Source: Cytophagales bacterium (GTDB lineage: Bacteria; Bacteroidota; Bacteroidia; Cytophagales; Cyclobacteriaceae). From it: 64,000 bases of DNA. Below, piece after piece: positions 53,686 to 64,000 of this stretch; within the stretch, counting starts at the first letter, position 1; every line of letters begins with the position of its first letter. Both the position numbers and the translations under genes were made by a program. Location: positions 558,001 to 622,000 of the forward strand of contig JAWPMT010000007.1 of NCBI GenBank assembly GCA_033344775.1, written 5' to 3'. The notes below the pieces were generated by a model. That model saw nothing but the letters and a program-made list of their open reading frames with translations. It made no database searches and was not told the origin of the DNA.

Positions 53686-56085
53686 ATGATGTTTTTCAAT
53701 CACATAAAAGTAGCGTATCGACTTTTGTTGCGAAACAAGTCTACCTCGTTCATTCATATGATCGGGTTATCGGTAAGCTTAGGTGTGATTGGGATCATCA
53801 TGGCCTTCATTAGATATGAGACGGCTTTCGATCAATTCCATCAGCAACACGAAGAAGTGTTCCGGATTGCCGGAAGCTACGTGCAGGGCGGAACTGATCG
53901 GAATGATTGCGCGCTTACCAATTATCAACTTGCCCCTTACTTAGCCACTAAATTGGAATCCTCCATAGTGGACGTTGCGAGAGTTCAAAACGGTGAAGCA
54001 ACCATTCGCTTAGGTGAAAATTACTTTTTCGAGGAGGATATTTTTTACGTCGATCCTGCCATTACCCAGGTGCTTCATTTTGATGTGCTGGATGGAACTG
54101 CGAATCTCACTTCTCCGAATCAGGCGATGATTTCCCGAGATATGGCCATCAGGTATTTTGATTCCCTGGAGGTGACTGGTCAATTTTTGGAAGTCGACGA
54201 ACGATCTTTGCAAATTGTTGGGGTATACGAATATTCATCTCAATCTCATCTTTCACCTCAGATGTTGATCACGCTTGAAACGGTAGAATCAGAATATTCA
54301 CAAGCCATTCAGACGAACTGGAGTGCGATTTCACATTACACCTATCTGCGGCTGGCTCCCGGAGTGAGTGAAACACAATTTGAAGAACAATTAACGGAAG
54401 AGATCCCGAATTTCTATCCGTATGACAATCCTCCGGAATATCAGCTCCAGCCTGTTGCATCTGTCCATCTGTCGTCCGATTTGAGTTACGAAATAGAGGT
54501 CAATGGGAACTGGTCCAATTTGTACTACCTCGCTGGGGCCGCCTTGTTGATTTTGATCATCGCCAGCATCAATTACATCAATATTACCTCGGCCAGTGCG
54601 CTGAAGCGAGCCAAGGAAATTGGTGTGAAAAAAGTATTCGGGTTTGGAAAAGGAAAGATCATTGGCCAATTCCAGATTGAAGCCATTACGGCTGCATTGA
54701 TTGCTTATGTATTATCACTGTTCCTTTCCGAGTGGTTACAAGTTCAATTGAGCAGAGAGCTTGATATCTACTTTGGAGAAAGTCTGTTTCAGGATCTGCA
54801 GTTGGCAATGATATTATTGATCATTGCAGTGGTACAAGGCATCATTGCAGGTAGTTTTCCACCATTGCTGCTGTTGCAAGTGGATATTGTTTCTTCCTTG
54901 AAAGGGAAGCTCGATTCCAATAGTCAGAAGTCTTCCTGGTCCATGCGCGACCTCATGGTCACGTTACAATTTTCCATTGCCATTGCTTTACTTATCATAT
55001 CCGTCACCATCTTTCGACAAATGGAATTTATGGTGGAAAGCGACAAAGGGTATGATACGAAGCAATTGATCACAGTGGATCTGCAAACCAGAGAGTCTTC
55101 GGAAAACCACGAATTGATCAAAACCCGACTTGCCAGGATCCCAGGTGTAGTTGGGGTTGCAGCAACTGGTAACATGCAGACTGCCAGAATTGGAGGCTGG
55201 CGACCCTATCGACCGGATACCACCAGCGATAATATTACCATCCCGACCATTGTTATTGATGAGGATTATTTCTCAACCTTAGGAGTGACCATGTCGGAAG
55301 GCAGGGCTTTCAGTAAGGATTACCCTTCGGATGCAACCAGGTCCTACATCATCAACAGAAAGGCCCAGCAGTTGTTGGGAGGAGGTGGGAATCTCGATGC
55401 CTTTTTGCAAGGCTGGGCATTTACCGGAGAGAACTGGACGATGAAAGATGCCAAGATCATCGGAATTGTTGAAGATTTTCATTTCGCCTCCATGCATGAT
55501 GAAATTCAACCTACCGTCTTTTCTCTGGCATCCGAAATCACTGCCAATCCATTTTGGTTGCTTATTCGCATTGAGGAGGGGAGAAATGAGGAGGTAATCG
55601 AAAATTTGTCAACAGCATGGTCAGAAATGACCCCCAATCGACCTTTTCAGTATGAATATGTGGATCAGGCATTGGCCGATCATTATTCACAAGAATTGAA
55701 CCTGCTCCGTTTGATCACGCTCTTAGCCATCATAGGAATGGTCATTTCTTTGGTTGGATTATTAGGCCTTACCATGTTCATTATTCAAGGACGGATCAAA
55801 GAAATGAGCATTCGAAAAGTATTGGGTGCAAACCTGATACAGGTACTCAGATTGTTCCTGGGTAGGTTCGCTACATTAATTGTCATTGCCAACCTGGTAG
55901 CCTGGCCAATCGCCTTCATGATCAATTCGAACTGGCTGGAGAATTTTTCTTACCATGTGGACATTGGCTGGGTGTGGTATGGATTGGTCGGCCTGGCAGT
56001 ACTGGCACTCGCTTTTCTGGCCATTTCCACCCTGGTGGTCAACGCGTCAAGACTCAATCCCGTTGATACACTTAAAGACGAGTGA
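53686..56085 (+). CDS. ABC transporter permease with two FtsX domains (MacB-like, long type)
   Basis: A 799-residue permease with eight helices. It has an N-terminal helix, a periplasmic domain (about 45-275), a first FtsX bundle (about 280-425; ASALKRAKEIGVKKVFGFGKGKIIGQFQIE), a second N-terminal-type helix and periplasmic domain (about 430-660), and a second FtsX bundle (IQGRIKEMSIRKVLGANLIQVLRLFLGRF). This long form is typical of Bacteroidota. The partner ATPase is not adjacent. Start at ATG 53686, with a second ATG directly after. The substrate is unknown; antimicrobial export or lipoprotein transport are options. Confidence 0.9.
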   Translation: MMFFNHIKVAYRLLLRNKSTSFIHMIGLSVSLGVIGIIMAFIRYETAFDQFHQQHEEVFRIAGSYVQGGTDRNDCALTNYQLAPYLATKLESSIVDVARVQNGEATIRLGENYFFEEDIFYVDPAITQVLHFDVLDGTANLTSPNQAMISRDMAIRYFDSLEVTGQFLEVDERSLQIVGVYEYSSQSHLSPQMLITLETVESEYSQAIQTNWSAISHYTYLRLAPGVSETQFEEQLTEEIPNFYPYDNPPEYQLQPVASVHLSSDLSYEIEVNGNWSNLYYLAGAALLILIIASINYINITSASALKRAKEIGVKKVFGFGKGKIIGQFQIEAITAALIAYVLSLFLSEWLQVQLSRELDIYFGESLFQDLQLAMILLIIAVVQGIIAGSFPPLLLLQVDIVSSLKGKLDSNSQKSSWSMRDLMVTLQFSIAIALLIISVTIFRQMEFMVESDKGYDTKQLITVDLQTRESSENHELIKTRLARIPGVVGVAATGNMQTARIGGWRPYRPDTTSDNITIPTIVIDEDYFSTLGVTMSEGRAFSKDYPSDATRSYIINRKAQQLLGGGGNLDAFLQGWAFTGENWTMKDAKIIGIVEDFHFASMHDEIQPTVFSLASEITANPFWLLIRIEEGRNEEVIENLSTAWSEMTPNRPFQYEYVDQALADHYSQELNLLRLITLLAIIGMVISLVGLLGLTMFIIQGRIKEMSIRKVLGANLIQVLRLFLGRFATLIVIANLVAWPIAFMINSNWLENFSYHVDIGWVWYGLVGLAVLALAFLAISTLVVNASRLNPVDTLKDE

Positions 56086-56097
56086 TCAATTAGCTAT

Positions 56098-56669
56098 CTA
56101 TTCGCTTCTTTCTGCTAAAAGTGATTGTAATTCACCGAACCTGATGTCTCTGCCAATGATCATTCCGATACTATCGATGAGGATATTATCAGGAATGGAA
56201 TGAACTCAACCAATCAGGCGCAACCCTTAAGGGGCAATTAAATTTTCCTGCTCTAATAGCGCTTTACAACTGTCGATGATTGCTCGTCGACCTCTGTGGA
56301 ATTCATTGGAGATTTTTTCCGTATCAGACCCGGTTGCGAAAGTTTTACCGTCTTTTTCTCTGACCGCAATGGGTTTATTTTCAAGAAAAAACTGCTCATG
56401 TGCCAACATCATATTATCTGAAAGGTCCATAGCGATTACATCTACGAGATTTGGAAAAGGCTACCCGTCCTTCAAATTGAAAATGTCCATTCAGCGAATA
56501 GGCAGTATCCATGTTTTTTCGTTTCCTGATCCATGAGTATCACCAGTGTGCTATCTGGCAGGCTTGGTATGTTTCTCTTGATTTCGTACCGGACATCACT
56601 TAGTTTTGGTCCATTGCAGCTTGCGCAAGTGAGTATCACGCATGTAATGGCAAAAAATGAGTACTTCAT
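56098..56669 (-). pseudogene. Decayed DUF4369/thioredoxin-like lipoprotein (TlpA/ResA type)
   Basis: On the minus strand a lipoprotein signal (MKYSFFAITCVILTCASC, lipobox CASC) starts at 56669. The reading frame then shifts twice at short homopolymer runs: six A (56514-56519, plus-strand T) and four A (56455-56458). Joined across both, the sequence gives a DUF4369-like domain (DTAYSLNGHFQFEGRVAF, then NLVDVIAMDLSDNMMLAHEQFFLENKPIAV). After stops at 56227-56229 and 56206-56208 the same frame resumes as VHSIPDNILIDSIGMIIGRD, the cis-Pro end of a thioredoxin domain. The central CxxC part is missing, so even without the frameshifts the protein could not work. Confidence 0.75.
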
Positions 56670-56731
56670 TAGTAGTGTCTTGTATATAGGTTAGCGTCAA
56701 GTACTTGCGTAGATAGCGATGGTTATTTTTA

Positions 56732-57589
56732 TTACCCATCCAGTTCCTTCAATTCCTCTTCGGTATAGTCCGTGGGTAAGCCGATATATTCGAATTGGTC
56801 CACTTCTTTCGCAAATTCATCCAGCTTAATTCGTACCCTTTTGTAAGCAGCTCTCCCTAACGGTAAATGAACCGGAGGTTGATCTACTTGCGTAACATCA
56901 AACATGGCTTTTGCCGCTTTCAAAGGACTACCTACTTGTTTGCCACTGACGCCTTGAATCGATTCCATGTTTCGGTGGGCAGTAGCTTGATAATCCTCAA
57001 TTTCGCTCGTAGAGAACGTAGCAGAACGACCCGCCCAATCTGTTCGGAAAGGACCTGGTTCAATGTTGGTCACATGAATGCCAAGGTGACGAACTTCTGC
57101 CGCCAGTGCTTCACCGATGCCTTCCAGGGCAAACTTTGATCCATTATAAATGCCCACTCCCGGAAATCCATTGAGCCCTGCAATCGAGGTAATGTTAAGG
57201 ATATGACCGGATTGCTGTGCGCGCATGCCTGGTAATACGGCCTGGATCATACGGACACAACCATACACATTGACGTCAAATTGACGAAACATTTCCTCTT
57301 CAGTGACTTCTTCGACAGGTCCCAAAGAACCATAGCCAGCATTATTGACCAGCACATCAACCTTTCCGAATTGCTCCAGAGCGAAATTGACAGCAGGTGG
57401 GATTTGCTCTGGTTTGGTAACATCCATGATCACACCAAAAGTTTGTCCGGGTCTTTCCTGATCAAAAGCTATTTTCTGATCTTCACTTCTCAAGGTGCCA
57501 ACAACTGTATCTCCTTGATCAGCAGCATATAAAGCTAATTCTCGTCCTAAACCTGTGGAACAACCGGTAATGAACCAAATTTTTTTCAT
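56732..57589 (-). CDS. Short-chain dehydrogenase/reductase
   Basis: A 285-residue classical SDR from ATG 57589 (MKKIWFITGCSTGLGRELALYAADQG); a TTG two codons upstream is less likely. Cofactor motif TGCSTGLG, the NNAGYGSLGPVEEV strand, a serine in NITSIAGL and the catalytic pair in YNGSKFALEG (Tyr/Lys) are present. The absence of an acidic residue after the second strand (TLRSEDQ) favours NADPH. The substrate is unknown. Confidence 0.93.
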   Translation of the reverse strand: MKKIWFITGCSTGLGRELALYAADQGDTVVGTLRSEDQKIAFDQERPGQTFGVIMDVTKPEQIPPAVNFALEQFGKVDVLVNNAGYGSLGPVEEVTEEEMFRQFDVNVYGCVRMIQAVLPGMRAQQSGHILNITSIAGLNGFPGVGIYNGSKFALEGIGEALAAEVRHLGIHVTNIEPGPFRTDWAGRSATFSTSEIEDYQATAHRNMESIQGVSGKQVGSPLKAAKAMFDVTQVDQPPVHLPLGRAAYKRVRIKLDEFAKEVDQFEYIGLPTDYTEEELKELDG

Positions 57590-57696
57590 CGTCAATTCTG
57601 TTAACTGATTGGCAATTTAATGCCTGTTAGGGCATTATTCAATGGTGTTTTTCGAAAACGGTCTGATAGGTAACTTAAAGAAATATATTTCCGTTT

Positions 57697-57728
57697 TTTG
57701 GAAACTCATTGATTCAACACTACGTTTG
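57697..57728 (+). promoter_or_regulatory. Promoter of the metY-metX-hom operon
   Basis: TTTG (57697-57700) and TACGTTTG (57721-57728), 20 bases apart, match the Bacteroidota promoter consensus. Transcription would begin near 57735, just before the SAM aptamer, so the whole leader is transcribed. The rest of 57590-57696 is ordinary divergent intergenic DNA. Confidence 0.75.
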
Positions 57729-57745
57729 TAACTGCAAATCGACAA

Positions 57746-57840
57746 TCGATTTATAAAGAAGCGAGGAGAGACAGGCTCGATGATTCGCTAGCAACCCCCA
57801 CCCATAACGGGAAGGTGCTAATTCCTGATAGATAAATTGA
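57746..57840 (+). ncRNA. SAM riboswitch (S-box, SAM-I class) upstream of metY
   Basis: The aptamer core is recognisable: GAGGAGAGACAGGCTCGATGA, a CTAGCAACC junction, and GGTGCTAATTCCTGATAGAT, all standard S-box landmarks. Closing stem P1 is TCGATTTAT (57746-57754) against ATAAATTGA (57832-57840), one G-T pair. S-box RNA binds S-adenosylmethionine and turns off methionine genes. No T-tailed terminator follows directly; instead a leader ORF starts at 57844. Downstream control therefore probably works through translation or through the leader ORF. Confidence 0.93.
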
Positions 57841-57843
57841 AAT

Positions 57844-57942
57844 ATGAAAAGTAACTATTATTCTTTCGGACAAGCTCCTCGAATCCATCGAGTCATCAAC
57901 TTCTGCATGCCATCCACTGGTTGTTGCTGTTGTTGTTGCTAG
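57844..57942 (+). CDS. Leader peptide ending in six cysteines
   Basis: A 32-codon ORF beginning MKSNYYSFGQAPRIHR and ending in GCCCCCC-stop (cysteines at residues 27-32, codons TGT and TGC mixed) plus one further cysteine at residue 21. It starts 3 bases after the end of the SAM aptamer and ends 100 bases before metY. The consecutive cysteine codons just before the stop are the hallmark of a ribosome-stalling leader peptide that monitors Cys-tRNA. It is short and missed by normal gene callers. Function as an attenuator is inferred; see findings. Confidence 0.75.
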   Translation: MKSNYYSFGQAPRIHRVINFCMPSTGCCCCCC

Positions 57943-57971
57943 TCCAGTCGATTCACATTCATTGAACTCGC

Positions 57972-60316
<2,345 letters not shown>

Positions 60317-60320
<4 letters not shown>

Positions 60321-61258
60321 AGAAAATAGGACTGTTTGGTTTTGGGTGTGTCGCACAGGGTTTTTACGAGGCAATCACTCAGCAGGCATTTGAAGCGGAG
60401 GTTTCGAAAATCTGCATTAAGAACCCCGATAAGGAACGTGGGATCTCACCTGATTTATTCACCACTGATCCGAGAGCAATTCTGGATGACCCTGAGATTG
60501 ATGTAGTCATCGAATTGATTGATGATGCGGGTGCGGCCAGGGAAATTGTTTTTGAAACGCTCAAAAAGGGCATTCCAACCATATCGGCAAATAAGAAAAT
60601 GATCGCTGAGAACCTGGAAAAGTTGGTGGAGTTGAGGCATGTTCACGGGACCACCTTTCTGTATGAAGGAGCGGTGGCCGGAGCCATTCCTATTTTGCAG
60701 ACTTTACGTAATTACCTGGTTCAGCAGCCCATTGAGGAAGTTCGCGCCATTTTGAACGGTTCTACTAATTTCATTTTGTCCAAAATGAAACAGGAAGGGA
60801 TTTCATATGAAGCCGCTCTTGAGCAGGCACAATCCCTGGGATTTGCAGAAACGGATCCTAAGCTGGATGTGCAAGGATATGATCCTGTGTATAAAGCAGT
60901 GATTATCGCCTACCATGCGTATGGTGCTATTCTAAAACCTGATCAGATCTACAGAGAGGGGATCGATCAGTTATCCTCTTATCTGCAACAACAAGGCCGA
61001 AAGGAGTATGCGAAAGTGAAACTAGTGGCCAGTATTGGTAAGGATGAGTCAGGGGTAAAGGCATCCGTTCGGCCATTGGTGCTTGATGCCACTGATCCTT
61101 TATATCCTGTAGATTTTGAGAACAATGCGATCCAAATCAATGGTGCTTTTAGCGGGCCTCAATTGATCATAGGCAAAGGGGCGGGAAGCTTGCCTACAGG
61201 CTATGCTGTATTGGGAGATTTGAAAGAGATTTTGGAAAGAGAACGGGTTTTGGTTTAG
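60317..61258 (+). CDS. Homoserine dehydrogenase
   Basis: A 313-residue stand-alone homoserine dehydrogenase, reducing aspartate semialdehyde to homoserine. NAD(P)-binding GFGCVAQG, the SANKKMIAEN motif, catalytic-domain FLYEGAVAGAIPIL, LNGSTNFILSKM, and the ETDPKLDVQGYDPVYKAVI segment are typical. No aspartokinase fusion and no C-terminal ACT domain are present, so threonine feedback through ACT is not expected. ATGA overlap with metX (60317-60320) makes a three-gene operon from homoserine to homocysteine. Confidence 0.95.
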
Positions 61259-61417
61259 CCGTTTAGTTTACAATTTCGCCGATACATCTGAAACCCAGCT
61301 AGGGTCCACTAGAGACGGAAGTCACTTCGTTGGTGCGTTCTTCTGACCGTGATATCGTCCAATCGTTGTTCCCTCGGGTGATTCCAGGTAGCAGCAATTG
61401 GAACGAACTGAAGTCTT

Positions 61418-61861
61418 TTGAATGATACGACCTTCCGCGATCAGTGGCTGTTTCGGTACCGATACGACCATCGCAACCGCATGATCGAAAAACAAGTGCC
61501 CGGCGCAGAGAAGGTAGAGATGGTCTACGACAAAAGAGATCGACTGGTCATGACCCTGGATGGCAACCGAAGAAATGTAGCGACTGTTTCAGGAACTAAT
61601 TCCTCCGGCAACGTTGAATATGTGGAAAACGGAGAGTTCATTGTCGAGAACTACCAGGGCAAAAGCTATGTCCGCGCTCCCGGAGCCAAGATTCGATTCA
61701 AAAAGCCAGACATTTACATCACGAAGGCACAAGACTTTACCGCAAGAAAAGCCACCAGTGCCATCACCAGTGAAAACCAATGGCTTTATACCAAGTATGA
61801 TGCCCTTAACCGGCCTGTCATGACCGGGATCAAATCCTTAGCCCTCAACCGACAGGACTAA
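61418..61861 (+). pseudogene. RHS-repeat protein remnant
   Basis: A 147-residue open frame with RHS/YD-type repeats: WLFRYRYDHRNRMIEKQVPGAEKVEMVYDKRDRLVMT and QWLYTKYDALNRPVMTGIK. Intact RHS proteins have hundreds to thousands of residues with a toxin C-terminus, so this is an isolated internal fragment with no start, core or toxin. The in-frame TGA at about 61403 shows the frame is closed on the left. It is followed at once (TAATG) by a small AT-rich membrane gene. The 159 bases before it (61259-61417) hold no recognised gene. Confidence 0.65.
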
Positions 61862-62319
61862 TGAATAGGGTTTTTAAATATTTGGTGGTAATTGGATATC
61901 TGTTGTTTGGGACTATGTGGAAAAAATCGCTGTATAATGTTACTTTCTATAATTCAGTCTTAAACATTTTTGATTTTAAGACAGCAATTACGTCACAGTT
62001 AGAGTTTTTTGAACACCCAAAAGATTCGGCGAAGATGATCATCACATACGAATTTATCGTTAATGACAAATCATATGATAATCAGTTGACTGCCTACAAG
62101 AATGCATTTCAAAAAAAGGTTGGAATTTCAGATAAATTAGAGATTCTCTATAATGAGTCGTACCCAAATGCGAATTATGTTAGATTTTGGAAAATCGACT
62201 CGTTTTATATCTTTTCATTTATAATGTTCTCATTATTTCTTGGGCTAATAATGTATTTTCACTTGTTTACAGATAAGACCAAGTGGATAAACAGATATTC
62301 GAAAGCTTTGGGTCAATAA
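61861..62319 (+). CDS. Small AT-rich membrane protein, DUF3592-like, possible RHS-linked gene
   Basis: A 152-residue protein with an N-terminal helix (VFKYLVVIGYLLFGTMW), a soluble middle (ITYEFIVNDKSYDNQLTAYKNAFQKK and EILYNESYPNANYVRF) reminiscent of DUF3592, and a second helix near the C-terminus (IFSFIMFSLFLGLIMYFHLF). Its codons are clearly richer in A and T than its neighbours, which suggests horizontal acquisition. Lying directly after an RHS fragment, it may be the immunity or cargo gene of a lost RHS toxin; this is inference. Confidence 0.6.
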   Translation: MNRVFKYLVVIGYLLFGTMWKKSLYNVTFYNSVLNIFDFKTAITSQLEFFEHPKDSAKMIITYEFIVNDKSYDNQLTAYKNAFQKKVGISDKLEILYNESYPNANYVRFWKIDSFYIFSFIMFSLFLGLIMYFHLFTDKTKWINRYSKALGQ

Positions 62320-62506
62320 TTATCCATTTATACTTCGAAATAAAGCAAGTAGTTCACTAGCTAAAATGAACCACTTATCAGCTTCCACAAGCTGGAAACG
62401 TACAAAACCGAAGAAGTTCATTGAAAATCGGAAACATCAACAGAGCTAACATTCCACAAAATCCTTACTTACTCATCCATATCCCATCAATTTCGTAGAA
62501 GTACAT

Positions 62507-63481
62507 GTGAATTCATTTGGGATATTTGGTGTACTCGCGGGCAGCGCGGTGGCGTTAGCACTTTTCCTTTCCTCATTCTTTCTGGGGATAAAACGTAAAG
62601 AAGACCCTAAGCATCTCTGGGTTGGGTTGATCTTGTTGGCGATTGGATTGCGGGTAGGGAAATCTATCTTTTATTTTTTGCTCAATGACATGGCGCCAAT
62701 TGGGCTTGCTGTTGGATTTTTGGGATTGGCCTCTATCGGACCACTTTCCTGGTTTCTTGTTAGCGGCGCAAGTTCTATTCATAAGAAAAATGGAGGGCAC
62801 TTTGTGATTCCCATTTCTGGAGCGATTGCGTGTTTCATGGTTGCTCCTAGTCCATGGGAGACTTATTTATATGAATCGGCAACGGCTGTTCTTTTGGTTT
62901 ACCTGGGCTGTTCCTGGATCAGTTTCTTTCGAAATGAATCTACCAATAGCTGGAGTAGAAGTGTGCTTATCGTTGTTTCCGGGGTTTGGATAGCCCTGGT
63001 TTATCAGCACATGAGTAATACAATGATGGATTATGCCATTGGAGCTGTGATCGCTGCTGTATTTATCTATTGGCTATTTTTTCAATCGTTTAAGACAGGT
63101 GCGCTATCTAAAGGAATTGAGGTGAGCTTGCCGGATCAAACACTGGAAAAGGTTCGCGAAGCTTTCGAGCAACAAGCAATTTTCAGGCAATCCGGTATGA
63201 ATTTGCAGCAATTTGCTTCGGATTTGAATATGCCCTCTTATCTGATCACTCGAAGTGTCAAGGAACTATATGGGAAAACCTTTCCAGAAACGCTGAATTA
63301 TTTTAGAATTGAGAAAATAAAGGAGATGCTCCTTGACCCGAAGAAGGAGCATCTGAAGATTGAAGCCCTGGCTTATGAAGTAGGCTATACAACGCCTTCT
63401 GCATTTTATGCAGCGTTCAAGAAAAGCACTGGACAAACGCCTACTGCGTATCAAAAGAAGGCCAGTTTGATTTCTGCCTGA
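62507..63481 (+). CDS. AraC-family regulator with membrane N-terminus
   Basis: A 324-residue protein with a GTG start. Residues 1-200 hold about six or seven helices (for example LAGSAVALALFLSSFFLGIKR), and the C-terminal 120 residues form an AraC/XylS double helix-turn-helix (RIEKIKEMLLDPKKEHLKIEALAYEVGYTTPSAFYAAFKKSTGQTPTAYQKK). Membrane-bound AraC regulators of this kind are common in Bacteroidota. The signal it senses and its targets are unknown. Confidence 0.92.
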   Translation: MNSFGIFGVLAGSAVALALFLSSFFLGIKRKEDPKHLWVGLILLAIGLRVGKSIFYFLLNDMAPIGLAVGFLGLASIGPLSWFLVSGASSIHKKNGGHFVIPISGAIACFMVAPSPWETYLYESATAVLLVYLGCSWISFFRNESTNSWSRSVLIVVSGVWIALVYQHMSNTMMDYAIGAVIAAVFIYWLFFQSFKTGALSKGIEVSLPDQTLEKVREAFEQQAIFRQSGMNLQQFASDLNMPSYLITRSVKELYGKTFPETLNYFRIEKIKEMLLDPKKEHLKIEALAYEVGYTTPSAFYAAFKKSTGQTPTAYQKKASLISA

Positions 63482-64000
63482 TCAGGTCCCAGGAATCTTA
63501 TAAACCCCTTTTTCTACTTCATCAATGATTTCAGTTAGTCGAGCCTGGAAGTTCTCGGGAGTTTCTTTCTGAACAATTGCTAATGATTTCAAGGCAGCCT
63601 TGGACTTACCCAGAAAATAATTGGACAAGGCATGATTGAGTTTTAGGTACCAGGCATTCGGATATTTCTTAATGGCCGGATCAAGCAGGGATAAGGCTGC
63701 TGCTGGCTTTTCAATGCGCAATAAGAAAATAGATGATCCATTCAATTCTCCCGGATTCATATCAACAGCAACCAATTCTGAAATGGTTTCATCCAATTCC
63801 GAAGACTTACCCAGTTTTCGTAAAAGGCGTGCTTTGGTAGTCAGGTTGGTCGCATTTTTATTGGCTGCAAATCCATTGTATCCCCCATTAATGGATCGAT
63901 TGGCCCATGCCAATGCCTCTACCAGATTGGTGTCATGATTCAGACACCAGGTCGCTGCATCATTCCAGGCTTCCCATCGATAGGTGTTAATGCCCAATAG
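63482..64000 (-). CDS. DUF2911/TPR-type protein, C-terminal part (cut by window edge)
   Basis: The frame is open to the right edge, so the gene begins outside the window. The visible part, about 172 residues, is helical with TPR-like repeats (WNDAATWCLNHDTNLVEALAWANRSI, and later SLLDPAIKKYPNAWYLKLNHALSNYFLGKSKAALKSL). This layout is what follows a DUF2911 domain in Bacteroidota secreted proteins. The DUF2911 domain itself would be upstream and is not visible, so the name is an inference from this tail. Confidence 0.6.
   Translation of the reverse strand, partial: LLGINTYRWEAWNDAATWCLNHDTNLVEALAWANRSINGGYNGFAANKNATNLTTKARLLRKLGKSSELDETISELVAVDMNPGELNGSSIFLLRIEKPAAALSLLDPAIKKYPNAWYLKLNHALSNYFLGKSKAALKSLAIVQKETPENFQARLTEIIDEVEKGVYKIPGT

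Noticed and set aside
53553-53813. Plus-strand open frame upstream of the long FtsX permease
   Set aside because: It overlaps the first 40 codons of the permease in another frame; the permease frame has the clear family sequence.
61259-61417. Possible frame-shifted coding remnant before the RHS fragment
   Set aside because: An open stretch ending in SSNWNELKSFE-stop can be read, but no family was recognised and its left end is undefined.

Overview
The window reads as a chromosome segment of a Bacteroidota bacterium, most likely of the order Cytophagales. Support comes from several sources: promoters of the Bacteroidota type (TAnnTTTG at about -7 with TTG/TTTG about 17-22 nt upstream) in front of many genes, an almost complete absence of Shine-Dalgarno sites, a PorU-like/PorV-like type IX secretion pair, and families largely confined to this phylum (DUF2795, DUF4369, DUF2911 and PspC/DUF2807 proteins, a long two-FtsX ABC permease, an arginase-fold protein without metal ligands). 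The genes are dense and mostly housekeeping. No tRNA, rRNA, CRISPR array, prophage or intact insertion sequence was seen.

Layout. 1-1.2 kb: end of a TonB-dependent receptor. 1.6-9 kb (minus): RND exporter, ileS, lspA and an EamA transporter in one run. 9.2-10.4 kb: a small membrane protein and an ArsR/AHSA1 pair with two operator palindromes. 10.5-16 kb (plus): accD, an isolated nqrF, an arginase-fold protein and a subtilisin-like protease. 16.1-17.9 kb: small envelope proteins and a palindromic repeat. 17.9-26.1 kb (minus): a GT-C-like membrane protein, a PorV-like protein, a 1662-residue PorU-like C25 peptidase and a PAP2 phosphatase. 26.3-29.3 kb: PadR regulator plus PspC/DUF2807 protein. 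29.4-37.6 kb: ettA, DUF349, DUF2795, ispD, queA, a MacB-like permease, recA. 37.8-40.3 kb: a PhoB/PhoR-like pair and an RluA-type synthase. 40.4-43.9 kb: rplM-rpsI-rpsB followed by two complete tandem tsf genes. 44-52.4 kb: envelope proteins, rpsT, radC, DUF1684, then pheT, a coiled-coil protein, zapA and rny. 52.5-57.6 kb: hypothetical, VOC and FtsX-permease genes, a decayed DUF4369/thioredoxin pseudogene, an SDR enzyme. 57.7-61.3 kb: a methionine operon metY-metX-hom. 61.4-64 kb: an RHS remnant with an AT-rich small membrane gene, an AraC-type regulator and the end of a DUF2911/TPR-like protein.

The most striking signal is the leader of metY-metX-hom. A promoter at 57697-57728 is followed by an S-box (SAM-I-like) aptamer at 57746-57840. 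Three bases after it begins a 32-codon ORF ending in six consecutive cysteine codons and a stop, and a strong hairpin follows before metY. It looks like a dual sensor: SAM, the pathway end product, is read by RNA, and charged tRNA-Cys, the sulfur status, is read by a translating ribosome. Other points worth a look: an isoleucyl-tRNA synthetase with GIHH in place of HxGH, the tandem EF-Ts genes with nearly identical C-terminal thirds, a recA promoter bracketed by two related palindromes, an AccD that lacks all four zinc-ribbon cysteines, and the metal-ligand-poor arginase homologue.

All family names come from reading the protein sequences against remembered families. No database search was run.
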